DNA from: a virus
Strand: one strand, 5' to 3'
Length of the DNA stretch: 26,021 bases
IMG/VR virus record: IMGVR_UViG_3300025601_000102
Coordinates: 1 to 26,021 of that record
The notes beneath the pieces were generated by a model. That model was not told the DNA's origin and made no database searches. It was given only the letters and a program-made list of their open reading frames with translations. Each line of letters opens with the position of its first letter. Within the stretch, counting starts at the first letter, position 1. The position numbers were made by a program, and so were the translations under genes. Of this stretch, positions 15,922 through 23,329 are shown one piece after another.

Positions 15922-15959
15922 TTAATAAACCCGGTCAAATATTGACCGGGTTTATTAAT
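15921..15959 (+). terminator. 18-bp perfect hairpin terminator
   Basis: The arms ATTAATAAACCCGGTCAA (15921-15938) and its exact complement (15942-15959) surround a 3-base ATA loop. The CCCGGTCAA/TTGACCGGG core is unusually GC-rich for this genome and is followed on the plus strand by TTTATTAATATA. It starts at the last base of the stop codon before it and ends 10 bases before the next ATG, so it probably ends one message while the next gene starts within or just after it. Confidence 0.75.
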
Positions 15960-15969
15960 ATATAGGACC

Positions 15970-16815
15970 ATGAACGCACATTTCATAGACATAGAACTGG
16001 TATTATCAGATAATGCCAAGGCATGGGTTATCTCAAAGGACAAGCCAGGAAAACCAATAATGAAGATAAGTAAATACGAATTCAATCTATTTACCTCAGG
16101 AATTTACAAAAGACACAGTAATAAAATCGATTTTAATGGTAAGTCGTTTCATCTCGATGAGAAAACAATGCAGAAACTCAAACGGAAATGTAAAGAGCAT
16201 AAGTGTGATATAACAAATCTTGGTATATCGATGCAAGAATTCCTGAATAAAGACATCATTGATGAAATGGATGTTGAAATAAAAACTGACGTATTAAAAC
16301 CTCTTATAAATTCACCAGACCACATATACATAATATGTCCGAAGAAAACCAAGAAAAATTATGAGAAACACATCGAAAAACTAGAAAAAGAAATGACTAA
16401 GGTTGGACTCAGGATAGAAGATTTTTACTTCTTAACAGAAACGTTTTATAATAGAAACAAATACGAAACAGCCTTCTTTAAGATGAAACTACTTTTACAA
16501 CACCTAATAGGTCTTAAAATCGAAGAAGGATCATTTATCAATGAGGAAGTTATGAGGTATGATCACGTATCTCTACACGATGGTTCATTCAAGGCTATCG
16601 AACTAGCCAATGATATAAACAAAATATTCGAAAAATTCTTAGAAAAAAGTGAGAAAGGTGTTAAACTTAAAGTTAAGTCACTTATGAAGAAATATGATAA
16701 TGTTCTAATAACAAACAAATGGACCTACAATAAGATTAATCTAGTTGAGAGAAAAATAATACCCTTGATATACTCGAATGTGATAAAGGCATTTGAGAAT
16801 TATAAGTGGAGATAG
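15970..16815 (+). CDS. hypothetical phage protein, possibly HAD/repair-like (281 aa)
   Basis: Two halves can be seen. The N-terminal half has beta-type segments (HFIDIELVLSDNAKAWVISK; FNGKSFHLDEKTMQKLKRKC). The C-terminal half has a conserved-looking run HIYIICPKKTKKNYEKHIEK, DFYFLTETFYNR, LLLQHLIGLK and YDHVSLHDGSFKAIELANDI. I recall similar uncharacterised proteins in environmental T4-like phages; the last motif resembles a HAD-type Asp motif but lacks a clear DxD nucleophile. Function is unknown. An ATATATAGGA stretch just precedes the ATG, with AGGA serving as a possible ribosome site. Confidence 0.65.
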   Translation: MNAHFIDIELVLSDNAKAWVISKDKPGKPIMKISKYEFNLFTSGIYKRHSNKIDFNGKSFHLDEKTMQKLKRKCKEHKCDITNLGISMQEFLNKDIIDEMDVEIKTDVLKPLINSPDHIYIICPKKTKKNYEKHIEKLEKEMTKVGLRIEDFYFLTETFYNRNKYETAFFKMKLLLQHLIGLKIEEGSFINEEVMRYDHVSLHDGSFKAIELANDINKIFEKFLEKSEKGVKLKVKSLMKKYDNVLITNKWTYNKINLVERKIIPLIYSNVIKAFENYKWR

Positions 16816-16895
16816 ATAAGATTACTTTTCATATTTACGAACGTTATGATACATGACTTAGTTCAGTTTTTCGATTTATGTTTAATGGTGAAAGT

Positions 16896-17339
16896 CTATG
16901 ATTTTAACGAATCCAATATTTTAGTAGAAATAATATTTTCTAAACCGTTATATTTTTGGCTAATATCAACCAAAAATATATTATCACCTTTTGGTTCAGC
17001 ATAATAATCAGAATAACCTTCACCTGAAATAATGACATTATGTGATAGGTTATTATTCAATAAAAAATCAAAAACTCTATGATAACCATCAACTAAAAAA
17101 AACTTATTATTATCGTTTTTCCAAACCATTAACGGTTTATTATTACTTTGACTTTTTTTATTATCAATGAAATTATTAAGTACCCCCAATAAACTTCTTT
17201 TACTTAATGTTAAGTCAGATATGTTAATATTAAATAAATCATAATACTCATCATCATCATCATCATAATATTTATTCTCATTCACAAACTGCTTAAAGTT
17301 CTTAACTTTATCAATCATTTTTCTCATATCTTCACTCAT
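16896..17339 (-). CDS. ParB-like protein with acidic N-terminus (147 aa)
   Basis: The central segment KPLMVWKNDNNKFFLVDGYH, then RVFDFLLNNNL, has the DGYHR motif of ParB/sulfiredoxin-type folds (compare DGNHR in the gene at 2713-3138). Later parts (GDNIFLVDISQKYNGLENII) are not conserved in that other copy. The N-terminus contains the leader-like MIDKVKNFKQFVNENKYYDD, so the true start may be ATG 17318 rather than 17339. A TATATAAAG stretch lies about 10 bases upstream of the first ATG. Nucleotide binding or hydrolysis is possible; the substrate is unknown. Confidence 0.6.
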   Translation of the reverse strand: MSEDMRKMIDKVKNFKQFVNENKYYDDDDDEYYDLFNINISDLTLSKRSLLGVLNNFIDNKKSQSNNKPLMVWKNDNNKFFLVDGYHRVFDFLLNNNLSHNVIISGEGYSDYYAEPKGDNIFLVDISQKYNGLENIISTKILDSLKS

Positions 17340-17350
17340 AGTATCTTTAT

Positions 17351-17390
17351 ATATGAACTACAACAAACTAAAGATTTGTGTTTCAACGTT
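17351..17390. repeat. dispersed hairpin repeat, copy A
   Basis: This 40-base element begins ATATGAACTAC, holds ACAAA-CTAAAGA-TTTGT as a short stem-loop, and ends TTCAACGTT. A second copy is at 25945-25987, identical except for 3 extra bases that lengthen the stem. It lies between two minus-strand genes, just upstream of the ParB-like start. Function is unknown. Confidence 0.6.
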
Positions 17391-17430
17391 CCGTCATATA
17401 AATACACGGAAACATTTACAAATTCACAAA

Positions 17431-18057
17431 TCAATCCTCCTCTTGGTTCGATCCGTCTTTTTTCTTTGATAACGTTTCATTGATAATATCATTCAATTTA
17501 GATGGATCAATTATCTGACCATCAGAATCATCTTTCTCAACACCACCAGTTTTCATACTACCAACTACTTCAGTTAAATCCTTTCTAAAATCTCTATATG
17601 ATTTTTCAATCTCAGTTCTTTGTTTGGAAACAAATTTAGAGTTTTCTCTAATCTCTTTAATAGTCTGATTAACAACTTCATGCATTCGTGCCGAATTATC
17701 ACCATTATCAACCTGTCTTAATTGAACAAGGAAATTTTTCCGTGTCATTTTTTGTAAAAATAATGTCTCAGCATACACCATAGCATCTTCATTCGATTTC
17801 TGTTGTATATAAGGATGATCCTTTAACGTGGGAAAGTCAGATAAATATAAATCTACCAGTGATTCCATCAAATCGATACCCTTCAATGAAACCGTTTGTA
17901 AGTCGGCATCATAATCATATAAAGAAATATCACCCAATTCTGGTAAATCATCAAGAGTAGCTAAATGAGAACTTATATCAAAATCCTCACCATGTTCTTG
18001 TATCAAATCGAATTCTTCCGAAAGTTTTTCAGACTTACTCTGTTTTTTAGCACCCAT
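17431..18057 (-). CDS. conserved virion or packaging candidate next to terminase (208 aa)
   Basis: ATG 18057 (MGAKKQSKSEKLSEEFDLIQ) is preferred; an in-frame GTG at 18063 is possible. The protein is helical and charged, with DLPELGDISLYDYDADL, a helix MESLVDLYLSDFPTLKDHPY, QKMTRKNFLVQLRQVDNGDN and a coiled region IKEIRENSKFVSKQRTEIEK. I recall this sequence type in T4-like environmental phages but not a proven role. It is divergent from the terminase locus, so a small terminase or head-completion role is a reasonable guess only. Confidence 0.65.
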   Translation of the reverse strand: MGAKKQSKSEKLSEEFDLIQEHGEDFDISSHLATLDDLPELGDISLYDYDADLQTVSLKGIDLMESLVDLYLSDFPTLKDHPYIQQKSNEDAMVYAETLFLQKMTRKNFLVQLRQVDNGDNSARMHEVVNQTIKEIRENSKFVSKQRTEIEKSYRDFRKDLTEVVGSMKTGGVEKDDSDGQIIDPSKLNDIINETLSKKKDGSNQEED

Positions 18058-18136
18058 AGTCACATAATTTCATTTCTGTATATATACGAATATAAAAGTA
18101 GAAAAAATACCATTTTTACATTCATATATATACAAC

Positions 18137-18313
18137 ATGGCACGACCAAAAGGACAAACGAAACAGAAAGTAGGTTTCTCTATTGATATTACTACCGTCA
18201 AAGAACTAGATAATTTCTGTGATTCCAAAGATATAAATAGGTCCAAGTTGGTAAATATGATAGTCAAAGACTACTTAGAAAATCCAAGAAACTCAGAATG
18301 GCAAGACAGATAG
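18137..18313 (+). CDS. ribbon-helix-helix DNA-binding protein (58 aa)
   Basis: From ATG 18137: MARPKGQTKQKVGFSIDITT, then VKELDNFCDSKDINRSKLVN and MIVKDYLEN. A short strand (KVGFSIDI) followed by two helices with an NRSKLVNMIV turn is the RHH pattern of Arc/CopG/MetJ-type dimers. The gene overlaps the start of the terminase N-part by 16 bases in another frame, so the two are surely co-expressed. It may repress the divergent promoter between 18057 and 18137, or work as a DNA-recognition partner of the terminase. A TATATATACAAC stretch lies directly before the ATG. Confidence 0.75.
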   Translation: MARPKGQTKQKVGFSIDITTVKELDNFCDSKDINRSKLVNMIVKDYLENPRNSEWQDR

Positions 18314-18795
18314 TATGGACAACAAAAATGGTTGATGAAGCAGCCGACCAGTTAAATAACGGTTTTCTTCTATCAAGAGCTGATAATCCGTTTCACGAAG
18401 GAACGATTGGGCTCAGAAAAGATAAAATTACTTTTCGAATATCTCCGACCGAATTACAGGAATATATTAAATGCAAAACTGACGTACATCACTTTGCCGA
18501 AAATTACTGTTGGGTAAAGGGTGATAAAGGAGAACCAGTACGACTTAAACTAAGAGATTATCAAAAAGATATTCTCGATAAATTTCACAATAATAGATTT
18601 AATATACTAATGGCAAGCCGCCAAGTGGGAAAGTGTTTTGAGTATAACACAACTCTACTTATATATGACAAAAAGTTAGAAGTTTATAGAGATATTAAGT
18701 TTTTCCAATTATTATTTGAATTAAAAACTGATAAAAACATATATGATTATATAAAAAATACACTATATACACTTTTAAACATAATAAGTGATTGA
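18298..18795 (+). CDS. terL: large terminase N-part fused to N-intein (165 aa)
   Basis: Residues 1-112 are the start of a T4-type terminase: adenine-side motif region LRDYQKDILDKF (85-96) and the P-loop MASRQVGK (105-112). At Cys113 the sequence changes to intein: CFEYNTTLLIYDKKLEVYRD, splicing block A, then 33 more residues to TGA 18795. The break falls between Gly-Lys and the Thr that would complete Walker A; that Thr starts the extein in the gene at 19908. The product alone cannot bind ATP properly; trans-splicing must join both parts to make the DNA-packaging motor subunit. The intein tail after about residue 140 is low-complexity and hydrophobic-helical. Confidence 0.9.
   Translation: MARQIVWTTKMVDEAADQLNNGFLLSRADNPFHEGTIGLRKDKITFRISPTELQEYIKCKTDVHHFAENYCWVKGDKGEPVRLKLRDYQKDILDKFHNNRFNILMASRQVGKCFEYNTTLLIYDKKLEVYRDIKFFQLLFELKTDKNIYDYIKNTLYTLLNIISD
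18634..18792 (+). other. split intein, N-fragment (53 aa)
   Basis: Starts with the catalytic Cys (TGT 18634) in CFEYNTTLLI, the block A pattern Cys-x-x-x-(D/N)-T-x-(V/I). No block B is present in this fragment; block B-like sequence is found in the C-fragment. The fragment is therefore shorter than in canonical split inteins (around 100 aa) and resembles the atypical split described for TerL inteins such as AceL-TerL. Confidence 0.8.
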
Positions 18796-18861
18796 TGTGT
18801 CGGTATGGGTACACGGTAGATAGGGAAGGGTTTTTATTCTAATATATACATGTAAATAAAT

Positions 18862-19878
18862 ATGTATATGGAAAGTATAATCAAAGAATATAATCTCAAA
18901 ATAAGTGAAAATATCAACATTAATGATAATGATGAAACGGTAACCTGTAGGATATGTGGTGAACAATGTAAACGAGTGTATGGTAGACACTTAAAACATT
19001 CACATAATAATATATCAACCAAGGAATATAAAGAACTGTTTCCTGGATCACCAATAACAGCACTGGGTGATAAGAAGAATACATCAAAGAATAGTGGTCA
19101 ACACATGAAGTCGGATAAATATAAGAAAATGTTTTCTGAGAAGTTTTCCGGTGAAAATAATCCAATGCATAAATCCAAAACCACCGAGAAATTTAGAAAA
19201 AGTGTCTCACCATTCAGTAAAGAATTTTATAAATTAAGATATCCAGATATGACAGAAAAAGAAATAACGGAGAAAATATCAAATCTTGCAATCGAAATAT
19301 CCAAGGACCGATTACTACCCTCAAATAAAGAGTATTGGATAGAGAAAGGGTTTTCTGAAAAAGATTCCATTAAAAAAGTATCAGATTCTCAAACGACATT
19401 CTCAAAGGAAATTTGTATTAAAAAATATGGTGAGGAAAGGGGTGTTGAAATATGGTTGGAACGACAAGCAAAGTGGCATAAAAACTTCAAGAAATCTAAT
19501 TTCAGCAAGATAAGCCAAGAATTGTTTCAATCTATTTGGGTATTAATTAAATCATCAATTAATAAGGAACATATTTATTTTGCCTCACTAAATGAGAATA
19601 AGGAAATAGTCGAATCCACACGAAATTATGAATATCGTTTAAAATTGAACGGATCATTTATATTACCGGACTTTTTTATGATAGATATTAATAAAATAAT
19701 TGAATTTGACGGTACATATTATCATCGAAACACACCTGAGAATAAAAGAAGGGAGGATGAAAGAGATGAGAATATCCAAAAAAGTGGATATGAAGTTCTA
19801 CACATATCAGAGAAGGAATATAAAAGTGATAAAGAGCAAACCATACAGAAATGTATCAATTTCCTACTTGATAAATAA
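18862..19878 (+). CDS. homing endonuclease inside the fractured terminase (338 aa)
   Basis: N-terminal zinc finger C29/C32...H43/H48 (TCRICGEQCKRVYGRHLKHS) of the MucR/Ros-like kind with the usual ISTKEYKELFPGSPI follow-up; a NUMOD3-like SGENNPMHKSK (96-106); a middle DNA-binding part with KKYGEERGVEIWLERQAKWH (188-206); and a C-terminal nuclease with LPDFFMIDINKIIEFDGTYYHR (D270, E281, D283, H288) and YEVLHISEKEY, of Vsr/PD-(D/E)xK type. It has its own frame and an AATATATACATG stretch upstream. It sits between the two intein halves, 66 and 29 bases from them, and probably cuts the uninterrupted terminase gene so the whole arrangement spreads by repair. Confidence 0.85.
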   Translation: MYMESIIKEYNLKISENININDNDETVTCRICGEQCKRVYGRHLKHSHNNISTKEYKELFPGSPITALGDKKNTSKNSGQHMKSDKYKKMFSEKFSGENNPMHKSKTTEKFRKSVSPFSKEFYKLRYPDMTEKEITEKISNLAIEISKDRLLPSNKEYWIEKGFSEKDSIKKVSDSQTTFSKEICIKKYGEERGVEIWLERQAKWHKNFKKSNFSKISQELFQSIWVLIKSSINKEHIYFASLNENKEIVESTRNYEYRLKLNGSFILPDFFMIDINKIIEFDGTYYHRNTPENKRREDERDENIQKSGYEVLHISEKEYKSDKEQTIQKCINFLLDK

Positions 19879-19907
19879 TATAATATACCGATTTTACTAT
19901 ATAATAT

Positions 19908-20345
19908 ATGAGGAACCTATTAAAATTGATAATATACAAGTTAATTGAATTCGTTGAATATATCGAATATCGTAATATGAATCTAGATGAGTGTGATATA
20001 TCTAAGAAGTTTATAGATGAGTTACACACAGATAGATATCAAGTATTATCAGATACGGGTTATGTGGATATATCATCATTGAGCATCACACAACCATATA
20101 CACATTATGAGGTTTTATTGAATAATGGTCTTAATATAACATGTGCTGATACACATATGTTATTTGATGAAAATATGAAAATAAAATTTGTGGAGGATAT
20201 TATTTTGGGTGATTTAATACAAACAAAGTATGGGTTGTCCAAAGTATCAAAATTAGAAAAGAAAAGACATCGTACCTCAATGGGTGATTTATCGGTCATG
20301 GATTCTAATATGAGATATTACACTAATGGTATATTATCACACAAC
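19908..20345 (+). other. split intein, C-fragment (up to 146 aa)
   Basis: Holds everything downstream of block A: the CADTHML block B-like segment (residues 79-85), strand regions, block F and the C-terminal His-Asn (AAC 20343-20345), with Thr as the +1 nucleophile. The His-Asn-Thr end is standard for active inteins. No endonuclease domain is embedded, because the endonuclease is a separate gene upstream. Confidence 0.8.
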
Positions 20346-22103
20346 ACTATCTGTTCATCAATAATGCTACTCCACTTCGTTCTATTCAATAATAATAAGA
20401 ACGCTCTAGTAACAGCAAATAAATTAGATACTGCCGTTGAAGTACTGGATAAAATACGTGAAATATACCAAAGACTACCATTCTTTTTACAATCAGGGAT
20501 TGTCAATTGGAGTATGAAGACAATTGTTTTTGAAAATAAAAGCCGAATTAAAGGTTTTGCCACAACCAAAACAGCATCAATTGGTCAGGCTGCCGATTTC
20601 TTATACTTAGATGAGTTTGCATACTTACCAGATACGATTGCCGAGAAGTTTTATAAATCTGTATTTCCGACAGTTTCCTCAATGGAGAACTCTAAGATTA
20701 TAATAACATCAACACCAAACGGATATAATCTATTTCATAAACTTTTAATGGATGCTGAGAAACCAGAGGGTGAGAAATCTAACTACATGCCTAATAGAGT
20801 CTATTGGTGGCAAGTGGAAAAGAGACACGTTACTTATATAAGACTCAATAAATCCAAATTATCCGATTCTGGGATTACTAAAGAAGAAGTTCTGGAGTTC
20901 ATGGTAAATAAATATACAGATACAAAGTGTGAATTGGCCTGGAATGATGAAATAAGTAAATGGGTTGTACATGTATTGAATAAGCCGTCCTGCACCGAGG
21001 AGATGATATTGAATGATGTTATAAAGGGTATAAAAGTACCAGTGTTGGGTGATGTAACAACTTGGAAAAAAGAAACCATCAAAGATATTGGGGGAGAAGA
21101 AGCTTTTAACCAAGAATTTGACCTTAGATTCATAAACACATCAAGATCATTGTTAGACGAAACTCTTATAAGAGACTTACGAGAAAATGCCGAAGAATAT
21201 ACATACCAACCAATCGATGAGATTGAGGAGAGATTGAGGTTCGATTTATCTGATTTGGTTTGGAACATCAATCCAAAGACTTACGAGCATGAAAAACGGA
21301 AGAAATACAAGATTATAATATCTGTTGATATTTCCGAAGGGTTAGGACAGGATTCATCAATCATAAATATGTTCAAAGTTGCACCCAAACCAGTTGAATT
21401 AATAAATAGAGATGGGTTCAAATATAAAAGTATAGGCGATTTTTACCAATTAGAACAGATTGGATTATTTAAAAATAACCTAGTATCTGTTAGTGAATTA
21501 TCCGAATTACTCTACCTAATATGTTTTGAACACTTCGACCCGGACAATGTTAAAGTTGTAGTTGAATTAAACAACTATGGTAATGAGTTGTTGGCTCACA
21601 TGCCTCACCTTTTTGATGGACATAACAATTATGGATCTTCTATATTCTTCCGTTACAAACACAGAATAGATTCTCATGATGAGAAACTTGGTTTAAAGGT
21701 GGGTGCTAATAAGAATTTATTGGTAAAAGATTACCAAGAAAGAATGGCTTCTCGTAGTATCAAAGTAACTAACCTCGAAACTATTACGGAAATGACAACA
21801 TTCATAAAACACACAACAAATGCCGGTAATATTGTTTATCGAGCCGATGGATCACAACACGATGATCAAGTTATGACAATTGTAAACATGTCTAGTGTAT
21901 TTGAGAAGACCGAGTTTAAACAAATAATCGAAGACTACCATTACGAAGACACACCAACAGATATTAAACGTGTTATCGATGAGGTTATGGATAAGATTGA
22001 ATACAATGATCCAGTAGATTATACACAACTTTTAGATGTCAGAAGACGTAAGATGGGTATAGGTAATAAATCCAAAATGGCCCGTAAAGAGTGGGGGTTA
22101 TAA
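19908..22103 (+). CDS. terL: C-intein fused to large terminase C-part (731 aa)
   Basis: Residues up to Asn146 are intein (block B-like NITCADTHMLF, block F DLSVMDSNMRYYTNG, block G GILSHN); Thr147 begins the extein TICSSIMLLHFVLFNNNKNA, the rest of Walker A. Terminase motifs follow: Walker B LYLDE (232-236), coupling motif STPNG (268-272), then the RNase H-like nuclease with Asp474 (IISVDISEGLGQD), Glu553 (VVVELNNYG) and Asp652/653 (GSQHDDQVM). All key residues are present. Extein total with the N-part is 697 aa, near the family size (T4 gp17, 610). The start is ATG 19908; ATG 19977 is an alternative that shortens only the intein head. Confidence 0.9.
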   Translation: MRNLLKLIIYKLIEFVEYIEYRNMNLDECDISKKFIDELHTDRYQVLSDTGYVDISSLSITQPYTHYEVLLNNGLNITCADTHMLFDENMKIKFVEDIILGDLIQTKYGLSKVSKLEKKRHRTSMGDLSVMDSNMRYYTNGILSHNTICSSIMLLHFVLFNNNKNALVTANKLDTAVEVLDKIREIYQRLPFFLQSGIVNWSMKTIVFENKSRIKGFATTKTASIGQAADFLYLDEFAYLPDTIAEKFYKSVFPTVSSMENSKIIITSTPNGYNLFHKLLMDAEKPEGEKSNYMPNRVYWWQVEKRHVTYIRLNKSKLSDSGITKEEVLEFMVNKYTDTKCELAWNDEISKWVVHVLNKPSCTEEMILNDVIKGIKVPVLGDVTTWKKETIKDIGGEEAFNQEFDLRFINTSRSLLDETLIRDLRENAEEYTYQPIDEIEERLRFDLSDLVWNINPKTYEHEKRKKYKIIISVDISEGLGQDSSIINMFKVAPKPVELINRDGFKYKSIGDFYQLEQIGLFKNNLVSVSELSELLYLICFEHFDPDNVKVVVELNNYGNELLAHMPHLFDGHNNYGSSIFFRYKHRIDSHDEKLGLKVGANKNLLVKDYQERMASRSIKVTNLETITEMTTFIKHTTNAGNIVYRADGSQHDDQVMTIVNMSSVFEKTEFKQIIEDYHYEDTPTDIKRVIDEVMDKIEYNDPVDYTQLLDVRRRKMGIGNKSKMARKEWGL

Positions 22104-22173
22104 TAATACACTCAATGTGATATCCCTTTTTTGCCTTTAAAGTAAGATTTGAGTTGGATATATGTGATTATAC

Positions 22174-22198
22174 CCAGTGCCATAACATATGGCACTGG
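22174..22198. repeat. GC-rich inverted repeat between convergent genes
   Basis: CCAGTGCCAT and ATGGCACTGG form a perfect 10-bp stem around AACAT. There is no T-run on the plus side (CAAAAAG follows) and none on the minus side, so it is not a classic intrinsic terminator, but it lies in the 172-base gap between the terminase and the convergent clpS gene and may still stop transcription or protect 3' ends. Confidence 0.55.
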
Positions 22199-22275
22199 CA
22201 AAAAGTTAAAATTTATAAAGGGTGGTAAAGAATACTACGACACCCAAGAAATTTCAATAGGTATTTAAAGAAACA

Positions 22276-22551
22276 CTAACTCGGCTCGATGGTGATGGAG
22301 AGTCCAGCCCCCTGAAGTTTATCCTTCATATCAGATAATTTTTCATAATCACCATACATAACATCACATTCACCCTTATAATGAACTTGGTGAGCACATT
22401 GGTTAGCCTGTTCAGCTTGATGATTACAAACCTTTACAAGACATTCAATAACCCAATCAAATGAATTATGATCATCATTATGTAGTGTTAATTTATATGG
22501 CTGTGATAGAATTTCATCAACCTGAGATTTCTTTTTTGTTTTAGTTGGCAT
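22276..22551 (-). CDS. clpS: ClpS, adaptor of the Clp protease (91 aa)
   Basis: A full-length ClpS: YKLTLHNDDHNSFDWVIECL, VKVCNHQAEQANQCAHQVHY, KGECDVMYGDYEKLSDMKDK, LQGAGLSITIE. The Asn-Asp-Asp (25-27) that grips the N-terminal amino group of substrates and His57 of the pocket are kept. ClpS hands proteins with N-terminal degradation signals to ClpA/ClpC-ClpP. The wording VCNHxxEQAxQCAxxVHYKG matches Bacteroidetes ClpS. It is 9 bases downstream of the HAD gene and co-directional. As a phage gene it probably redirects or blocks host N-degron proteolysis. Confidence 0.88.
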   Translation of the reverse strand: MPTKTKKKSQVDEILSQPYKLTLHNDDHNSFDWVIECLVKVCNHQAEQANQCAHQVHYKGECDVMYGDYEKLSDMKDKLQGAGLSITIEPS

Positions 22552-22560
22552 ATTTACTTT

Positions 22561-23124
22561 TTATTTATTTACTATTATAGGTGTTTTATCTGTTTTTGTC
22601 ACATCGATGATTTCAACTCGACAATCCATATCCTCAGCCCACATCGGGAATTCCTTAAGGTGTTCTTGTCTATCATCATACATAACAAATACTTCTGGGT
22701 TATATAGTTGTATAAGCTCAGAGTAGAGTTTTGTTTTAAATAGGAATGTATCACCAATACCAGTAGATAGATATGTATGATTTCCAAAATCGATATTATG
22801 ACTTCTGAGAATTGCCATTACTTCCTTTCTAAGTGACAATCTACCCGGTTTTTCTCCGTTCCATGTCTTATCAATCCTCCCAGTTGCCATAATCGGTAGA
22901 GTACCATCTTCGGCACAAGATTCGAGATATCTCTGATAAACCCATGGATTAACTGGAATATCAAAAATTTCCAAATCAAGTGATTCAGGTTTCGACCACC
23001 AACCATCATGTGGGAATTTCAAACCTGTAAATTTCTCCCATGCCATTTTACCAGGTATCTCTTTTGGAGAGTATACAAGTGTATCATCAAAGTCAAAACT
23101 CACTATTTTCCTAATTTTTTCCAT
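22561..23124 (-). CDS. HAD-superfamily phosphatase-like protein (187 aa)
   Basis: HAD motifs in order: motif I SFDFDDTLV (9-17, two nucleophile/acid Asp), motif II MATGR (79-83), Lys of motif III near LFKTKL (128-133), and motif IV YDDRQEHL (149-156). The spacing and the YDDRQEHL ending fit the HAD domains often linked to phage nucleic-acid end repair ('Swiss army knife' RNA-repair-like) rather than metabolic phosphatases. It could remove phosphates from nucleic acid ends or nucleotides. It leads a two-gene minus-strand unit with clpS. Confidence 0.8.
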   Translation of the reverse strand: MEKIRKIVSFDFDDTLVYSPKEIPGKMAWEKFTGLKFPHDGWWSKPESLDLEIFDIPVNPWVYQRYLESCAEDGTLPIMATGRIDKTWNGEKPGRLSLRKEVMAILRSHNIDFGNHTYLSTGIGDTFLFKTKLYSELIQLYNPEVFVMYDDRQEHLKEFPMWAEDMDCRVEIIDVTKTDKTPIIVNK

Positions 23125-23186
23125 TTTTCGTCTAATTTTTCACACAGAGGGTAATAATAAGATATATATATATTAATTATATCACA

Positions 23187-23194
23187 CAAATATA
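23187..23194 (-). promoter_or_regulatory. Bacteroidetes-type -7 box candidate
   Basis: The minus strand reads TATATTTG, matching TAnnTTTG, 63 bases before the HAD gene start; the region up to the gene also contains an ATATATATATA run. No clear -33 TTG is seen. It lies in the 91-base divergent gap with the small membrane gene at 23216. Confidence 0.3.
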
Positions 23195-23215
23195 AGAAAA
23201 ATATTCGAATTAACT

Positions 23216-23329
23216 ATGTGGAATACAATATTACAGATAATAAGTAAGATAGATGTGAAGACGATGCTAATTATCGGACTTCTATCAGTTCTCTTTCTTC
23301 TATTTCAAACCCATGTTCTCAGGAGATGA
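23216..23329 (+). CDS. single-span membrane peptide (37 aa)
   Basis: ATG 23216: MWNTILQIISKIDVKTMLII, then GLLSVLFLLFQTHVLRR, TGA 23327. One strong hydrophobic segment (about residues 17-30) followed by His and Arg fits a small inner-membrane protein. It overlaps the next gene by 17 bases in the +1 frame, at AGG AGA TGA, so either the two are translationally coupled or a +1 slip joins the membrane anchor to the coiled coil that follows. Possible lysis (i-spanin-like) part. Confidence 0.55.
   Translation: MWNTILQIISKIDVKTMLIIGLLSVLFLLFQTHVLRR

Noticed and set aside
7741-15959. Hairpins as attachment sites for integration
   Set aside because: They sit at gene ends with T-runs or between gene units, and no integrase or tRNA is seen in the window.
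22161-22260. Small frame with GTG/TTG start encoding KLKFIKGGKEYYDTQEISIG
   Set aside because: It has no good start, and a perfect inverted repeat runs through it, so I read the stretch as non-coding with a hairpin.
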